From contig CAJJNI010000024.1 of NCBI GenBank assembly GCA_905193085.1, positions 1 to 17,514 of the forward strand: a stretch of 17,514 nt of DNA. Reading direction: 5' to 3'. The position numbers were made by a program, and so were the translations under genes. The notes below the pieces were generated by a model. That model did not search any database. It had not been told where the DNA came from and saw nothing but the letters and a program-made list of their open reading frames with translations. This DNA is from an uncultured Lachnospiraceae bacterium. GTDB lineage: Bacteria > Bacillota > Clostridia > Lachnospirales > Lachnospiraceae. Positions 13,717 to 17,514 of the stretch are shown in pieces (within the stretch, counting starts at the first letter, position 1; each line of letters opens with the position of its first letter).

Positions 13717-14849
13717 TGTGTAAAAGCCTCCTTAAGTAACTCAAGATTCTTATGCATACCGTCAACATAAGCATCTTTATCTGATTCTCCTGATGTCAGC
13801 GGGTCAATATAAATAACCTTAACATCACATTCTTTTTTTACCGCTTCAGCCGCAGCTTTTCCGTATGTCTCATCTGCCAGAATGTATTTTACATTCCCGG
13901 AATTAACATCATCTATTATATCTCCAATCTGAGCCGCACTGAGCACAGAATTATCGTCCATATTTATTGTTTCTGTAATATTTAAATTCAATGAATCTTC
14001 CAGATAATCAAATGCTTCATGAAAAACCACAACTCCGTCTGCTGATTTCCTGTTATTTGAAACAGCTTCTTTAATCTCGTTAGTTTCATCTAACATTCTC
14101 TGAAGTTTTTCTTTATATTTATTTAAATTTTCTGTGTAATATGATGCATTTTCAGGATTATTTTCTATCAGTGCATCAGCTATATTTTCAACTTCTTTTA
14201 TATATAATGAAATATCTATCCATGAATGAGCATTATATTCCCCATGGTCGTGAGAGTCGTGTTCATCTGCGTCATGAATATCTGCATCTGTATGTTCACT
14301 TTCATCATGCGCATCTGCGTCATGTGTTGATTCATCTGTAAGAAGTCCTTCTGCATATTCACTGTTACCATGAACATCTGCGTCATGTGTTGATTCATCT
14401 GTATGTTCACTATTATCATGCTCATCTTCATCATGCGCATCCGCATGTGAATGCTCGTGCCCGTCAGTTGAAGCTAACAGATTTACACCATCTGTAGCAG
14501 TCACAACTGTAAGATTTCCATACTGTGAATATACATCTTCAAGAAAACTTTCCATACCGCCACCATTTACTATGAGCATGTCAGCCTTGTCTAACTGCTT
14601 TAAATCTTTTGTGCTTAACTGGTAATCGTGCAGACAACCGGTAGCATTATTTGTCAGATTCTTTACCTCTACTCCGTTAACGCCATCTGTTATGTTCATT
14701 GTTGCTATATACATAGGATAAAAACTCGTCATAACAACAAAATCGCCCTCTTGTGCAGTAGAGATACTGCCAGCTTTGACGATTCCAAAACTGGCAAGGC
14801 TTATTATACACAATAAAAGGGCGGTCAAAATATACTTATTTCTCCACAT
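13713..14849 (-). CDS. znuA: Metal (probably zinc) ABC transporter, substrate-binding protein with His-rich loop
   Basis: Extracytoplasmic cluster A-I binding protein of a Zn/Mn importer, 378 residues. An N-terminal hydrophobic signal (about 5-25) is followed by AGS. No lipobox cysteine is present, so it may be secreted or stay anchored by the signal. Likely metal ligands: His74 (CLHDYQLS), His208 (AHSWID), His277 (VVFHEAFDYL) and Asp349 (YIDPL). Between 131 and 202 is a low-complexity loop dense in His, Asp and Glu, typical of zinc-specific members and longer than usual, with internal duplication (TDESTHDAD at 150-158 and 171-179). The ATG at 14847-14849 overlaps the end of engB by 14 nt and has its ribosome binding site AGAGGAG inside engB. 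I saw no promoter or Zur box immediately upstream, so it probably depends on the lon-engB transcript. Confidence 0.93.
   Translation of the reverse strand: MWRNKYILTALLLCIISLASFGIVKAGSISTAQEGDFVVMTSFYPMYIATMNITDGVNGVEVKNLTNNATGCLHDYQLSTKDLKQLDKADMLIVNGGGMESFLEDVYSQYGNLTVVTATDGVNLLASTDGHEHSHADAHDEDEHDNSEHTDESTHDADVHGNSEYAEGLLTDESTHDADAHDESEHTDADIHDADEHDSHDHGEYNAHSWIDISLYIKEVENIADALIENNPENASYYTENLNKYKEKLQRMLDETNEIKEAVSNNRKSADGVVVFHEAFDYLEDSLNLNITETINMDDNSVLSAAQIGDIIDDVNSGNVKYILADETYGKAAAEAVKKECDVKVIYIDPLTSGESDKDAYVDGMHKNLELLKEAFTQ
14312..14403 (-). repeat. Duplicated unit in the His-rich loop of znuA
   Basis: An identical 29-nt segment occurs at 14312-14340 and 14375-14403, a period of 63 nt (21 codons), so it stays in frame. 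A shorter related block (TCTGTATGTTCACT) is at about 14287-14300 and 14398-14411, showing further layered duplication. Both copies encode TDESTHDAD. The pattern fits replication slippage or unequal exchange expanding the metal-binding loop. Confidence 0.85.
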
Positions 14850-15453
14850 GTTCTATCTCCTCTTTCTCATCAGGGAGCAGACTTTCTATATATTCCCATA
14901 TCTCATCACGACCCTGTTTGGTCTGTGCCGAAAATGGAAATACTTTTGTTTCTGATGGACAGCCTAAACTTTTCTTTATGATTGAAATCTGCTTCTGAAG
15001 CTGACTTCTTTTTATTTTGTCCAATTTTGTTGCAATAATTACAGGCCGGTAGCCATTACTTACTATCCAGTCATACATCTGCCTGTCATTTGCAGAAGGC
15101 TCATGCCTTATATCTATGAGAAGAAATATTGCGGCAAGTACATCTGATTTTCTCAGATACCGCTCTATCATTTTGCCCCATTTTTCTCTTATTTCCATTG
15201 AAACTTTTGCATATCCATATCCCGGCAAATCTACAAAATAAAGTTCTTTATTCACATTATAAAAATTTATTGTCTGTGTCTTTCCAGGAGATGAAGAAGT
15301 TCTCGCCAATGATTTACGGTTCAGCAGACCGTTTATAAGTGAGGACTTTCCTACATTTGATTTTCCTGCAAAAGCTATTTCCATCTTGTCATTTTCAGGA
15401 AGTTTGCTTGTTATACCGCACACTGTTTCAAGTTCTACGCTTTTTATTTTCAT
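14836..15453 (-). CDS. engB: Ribosome biogenesis GTPase EngB (YsxC/YihA)
   Basis: TRAFAC-class GTPase needed for late assembly of the 50S ribosomal subunit; usually essential. The 205 residues have G1 GKSNVGKS (30-37), the switch I segment SSPGKTQTINFY (54-65), G3 DLPGYG (75-80), G4 TKLD (142-145) and G5 SAQ (175-177). The ATG at 15451-15453 follows AAGGAG. It lies 114 nt after lon, as in B. subtilis lonA-ysxC, and I saw neither a clear terminator nor a convincing promoter in that gap. The C-terminus is acidic (DEKEEIEHVEK) and overlaps znuA. Confidence 0.95.
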   Translation of the reverse strand: MKIKSVELETVCGITSKLPENDKMEIAFAGKSNVGKSSLINGLLNRKSLARTSSSPGKTQTINFYNVNKELYFVDLPGYGYAKVSMEIREKWGKMIERYLRKSDVLAAIFLLIDIRHEPSANDRQMYDWIVSNGYRPVIIATKLDKIKRSQLQKQISIIKKSLGCPSETKVFPFSAQTKQGRDEIWEYIESLLPDEKEEIEHVEK

Positions 15454-15567
15454 CGGTTTTCTCCTTCTTCATGTAAATTAAACTACTATCTGATATCTGC
15501 ACTCTAATTATTTATTGCTTAATTTCGATTATTCAAAGATTCTCAATTATATTTCTGATTGAATTAA

Positions 15568-17514
15568 TTATACAAAAGCTTCTTTGATTACCTGTTCCAT
15601 TTTTTCTACAAAGCATATTTTCATGCCCTGTTTTATTTCGTCATCTATTTCTTCTACATCCGGCTCATTTTTCTTCGGAACTAAAATAGTCTTAATTCCG
15701 GCAAGTTTTGCAGCAAGCATTTTTTCTTTTAATCCACCTATTGGAAGAACTCTTCCTCTGAGTGTGATTTCACCTGTCATTGCTACTTCAGGCTTTACAG
15801 GGGTATCTGTTACTGCTGACAAAATTGCTGTAGCCATTGTTATACCGGCTGAAGGTCCGTCTTTTGGAACTGCGCCTTCCGGTATATGAATATGAATATC
15901 ATGTTTTTTGAAGAAATCATCTGCAATTTTGTACTGTTTACTTACTGAACGGATATAACTTATTCCTGTTCTGGCGGATTCCTGCATTACTTCACCGAGT
16001 TTTCCGGTAAGTAATATCTCGCCCTTGCCCGGCATTACATTTACTTCTATTTCCAATGTATCTCCGCCGACACTGGTCCATGCAAGTCCCCTTACAATTC
16101 CGGTCTGAGGTTTTTCGTTTGCCATATCAACATGGAATTTTTCTTTTCCAAGATAAGTTTTTAAATTACTGTCAGTTATTTTTACAGACTTCTTGTTTTC
16201 TTCTAATATTTTCCACGCAGCTTTTCTGCACAGTGCAGCAATATTTCTCTCTAAATTTCTTACACCGGCTTCTTTTGTGTAATTGCTGATTATCTTCTTT
16301 AATGCATTATCACTGATTGTAAGCTGTGATTTCTTTAATCCGTTTTTTTCTAACTCTTTTGACACAAGATATTTCTTTGCAATATGGAATTTTTCATTTT
16401 CCGTATATCCGGGAATCTGGATTATTTCCATTCTGTCAAGCAGCGGTCTTGATATTGTCTCCGTTGAATTTGCAGTTGCAACAAACAAAACTTTCGACAA
16501 ATCCATCGGCAGTTCTACATAGTGGTCTCTGAACTGGCAGTTTTGCTCACTGTCAAGCACTTCAAGCAAAGCTGACTGTGTATCCCCTTTATAATCTGAA
16601 CTCACTTTGTCTATTTCGTCCAAAAGCATTAATGGATTATTTACTCCTGCCTGTTTCATACCGTTTGCAATTCTTCCCGGCATTGCTCCTACATAAGTCT
16701 TTCTGTGTCCGCGAATCTCGGCTTCATCTCTTACACCGCCAAGACAAATTCTTACATATTTCTTATTAAGGGCTCTTGCTATTGACCTTGCTATTGATGT
16801 CTTTCCTGTTCCCGGAGGGCCAACAAGACAGATTATCGGCGCATCACCGGCTTTAGTCAGCGCTCTTACTGCAAGAAATTCAAGAACACGCTTCTTGACA
16901 TCAGATAAACCATAATGGTCATCTTCAAGAATCTGCTTTGCTTCTTTAATGTCAAGATTATCTTTTGAACTCTTATTCCACGGAAGCTCTAATAAAGTAT
17001 CTATATATCCTCTTGAAACACTTCCTTCTGAACTGTTTGAGGAAAGTCCTTCAAGTCTGTCAATTTCTTTATTAAGCTTATCTTTAACTTCTTTTGGAGC
17101 TTTGAGCTTTTTAGTTCTGCTTCTGTAGTCTTCAATTTCACTGTCAAAATTGTCTTCGCCAAGCTCTTCACGAATGGCCTGCATCTGTTCACGCAAAACA
17201 TAATTTTTCTGATTCTCGTCTACTTTCTTGCGAACTTTACTTTGAAGCTCTGCACGAATCTTAAATATCGAGATTTCATTTTCAAGCATAACTAATAAAA
17301 GCTGGTATCTTGTGCTTAACTCTTTTGCTTCTAATAATTTCTGCCTGTTTTTATATTCCAATGGCAGGTTAGATGCAACAAACTGTACAAGTTTTTCCAA
17401 CGACTTGATTTCAAGCATCTGCTTTACAAATCCTTTGCCAAAATTACGGTTTACGATAAGATATTTTCCAAATAAATCGTGAAGCTCTCTAAACATTGCT
17501 TCTTTTTCTGTCTC
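15568..17514 (-). CDS. lon: ATP-dependent protease Lon (partial, N-terminus outside window)
   Basis: Cytoplasmic AAA+ serine protease that degrades misfolded and regulatory proteins. The frame is open to the window edge; 648 residues are visible (numbered from 17514). Order: the end of the N-terminal substrate domain and a charged coiled-coil (about 50-145), the AAA+ module with Walker A GPPGTGKT (232-239) and Walker B LLDEID (297-302), then the protease domain with the catalytic Ser555 in DGPSAGITM and Lys598 in GGLKEKMLAAK. The 43-residue distance between them matches E. coli Lon Ser679/Lys722. By that comparison about 120-125 N-terminal residues are missing. The first ATG in view (17494-17496) is internal and not the start, because family-like sequence (ETEKEA) continues upstream. 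Single-chain soluble LonA type, not the membrane-bound LonB. Probably heads a lon-engB-znu transcript. Confidence 0.96.
   Translation of the reverse strand, partial: ETEKEAMFRELHDLFGKYLIVNRNFGKGFVKQMLEIKSLEKLVQFVASNLPLEYKNRQKLLEAKELSTRYQLLLVMLENEISIFKIRAELQSKVRKKVDENQKNYVLREQMQAIREELGEDNFDSEIEDYRSRTKKLKAPKEVKDKLNKEIDRLEGLSSNSSEGSVSRGYIDTLLELPWNKSSKDNLDIKEAKQILEDDHYGLSDVKKRVLEFLAVRALTKAGDAPIICLVGPPGTGKTSIARSIARALNKKYVRICLGGVRDEAEIRGHRKTYVGAMPGRIANGMKQAGVNNPLMLLDEIDKVSSDYKGDTQSALLEVLDSEQNCQFRDHYVELPMDLSKVLFVATANSTETISRPLLDRMEIIQIPGYTENEKFHIAKKYLVSKELEKNGLKKSQLTISDNALKKIISNYTKEAGVRNLERNIAALCRKAAWKILEENKKSVKITDSNLKTYLGKEKFHVDMANEKPQTGIVRGLAWTSVGGDTLEIEVNVMPGKGEILLTGKLGEVMQESARTGISYIRSVSKQYKIADDFFKKHDIHIHIPEGAVPKDGPSAGITMATAILSAVTDTPVKPEVAMTGEITLRGRVLPIGGLKEKMLAAKLAGIKTILVPKKNEPDVEEIDDEIKQGMKICFVEKMEQVIKEAFV

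Noticed and set aside
14216..14446. Met-rich frame (76 codons) overlapping the znuA repeat
   Set aside because: It is the shifted reading of the GATGAT/CATCATG-rich repeat in znuA. Its biased composition is a by-product of the repeat.
14281..14450. CRISPR-like spaced repeats
   Set aside because: The repeats are in-frame parts of a coding His-rich loop, with only two exact 29-nt copies and related, not unique, sequence between them.
15454..15567. Separate promoter or terminator between lon and engB
   Set aside because: Only poor -35/-10 matches (such as TTGAAT-n16-TAAATA) and no stem with a T-tract were found, so neither was called.

Overview
The window looks like chromosomal core-gene DNA from a low-GC Firmicute, most likely a Lachnospiraceae-type clostridium. 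Supporting signs are AT-rich intergenic DNA, sigma-A promoters of TTGACA/TATAAT type, AGGAG ribosome binding sites, a long (about 264 nt) SRP RNA with an Alu-type 5' part, a WhiA/RapZ/HPr-like cluster as in Bacillus subtilis, and a c-di-GMP protein with the Cys-rich N-terminus that I associate with this family. The family-level placement is inference. I see no insertion sequence, prophage, CRISPR array or tRNA.

Layout from left to right. (1) Positions 1-1302: metY on the minus strand, cut by the window edge, with its own strong promoter. (2) 1321-1734: the SRP RNA gene with consensus promoter, hairpin leader and terminator. (3) 1737-4255: ddl-murF, two consecutive cytoplasmic peptidoglycan steps (D-Ala-D-Ala synthesis, then its ligation to the UDP-MurNAc-tripeptide). 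(4) 4275-6113: a divergently transcribed Na+/phosphate cotransporter with a PhoU-like tail, the only plus-strand gene, ending in a bidirectional terminator. (5) 6177-8621: an HPt protein and a GGDEF-receiver-HD-GYP protein in one transcription unit, a c-di-GMP signalling module. (6) 8733-12057: murB-rapZ-whiA-crh-like, tightly packed and ending in a terminator. (7) 12092-17514: lon (N-terminus outside the window), engB and znuA-znuC-znuB, with overlapping genes.

How they work together: murB, ddl and murF supply peptidoglycan precursor. RapZ, WhiA and the Crh-like protein form the conserved regulatory cluster that links carbon status, division and cell-wall metabolism in Firmicutes. EngB and Lon cover ribosome assembly and protein quality control. 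The znu genes import zinc or a related metal. Lon, engB and znu have no clear terminator between them and read towards murB, so a long transcript with an internal murB promoter is plausible.

Most notable points: the HPr-like protein has Glu at position 15 instead of the catalytic His but keeps Ser46, so it is Crh-like. The c-di-GMP protein carries intact synthase, I-site and phosphodiesterase motifs around a receiver whose conserved Lys is Ser, next to an orphan HPt. ZnuA has no lipobox and carries an internally duplicated His/Asp/Glu-rich loop. I see no clear evidence of a wholly undescribed multi-gene system; the best candidate for something under-studied is the HPt/GGDEF-REC-HD-GYP pair.
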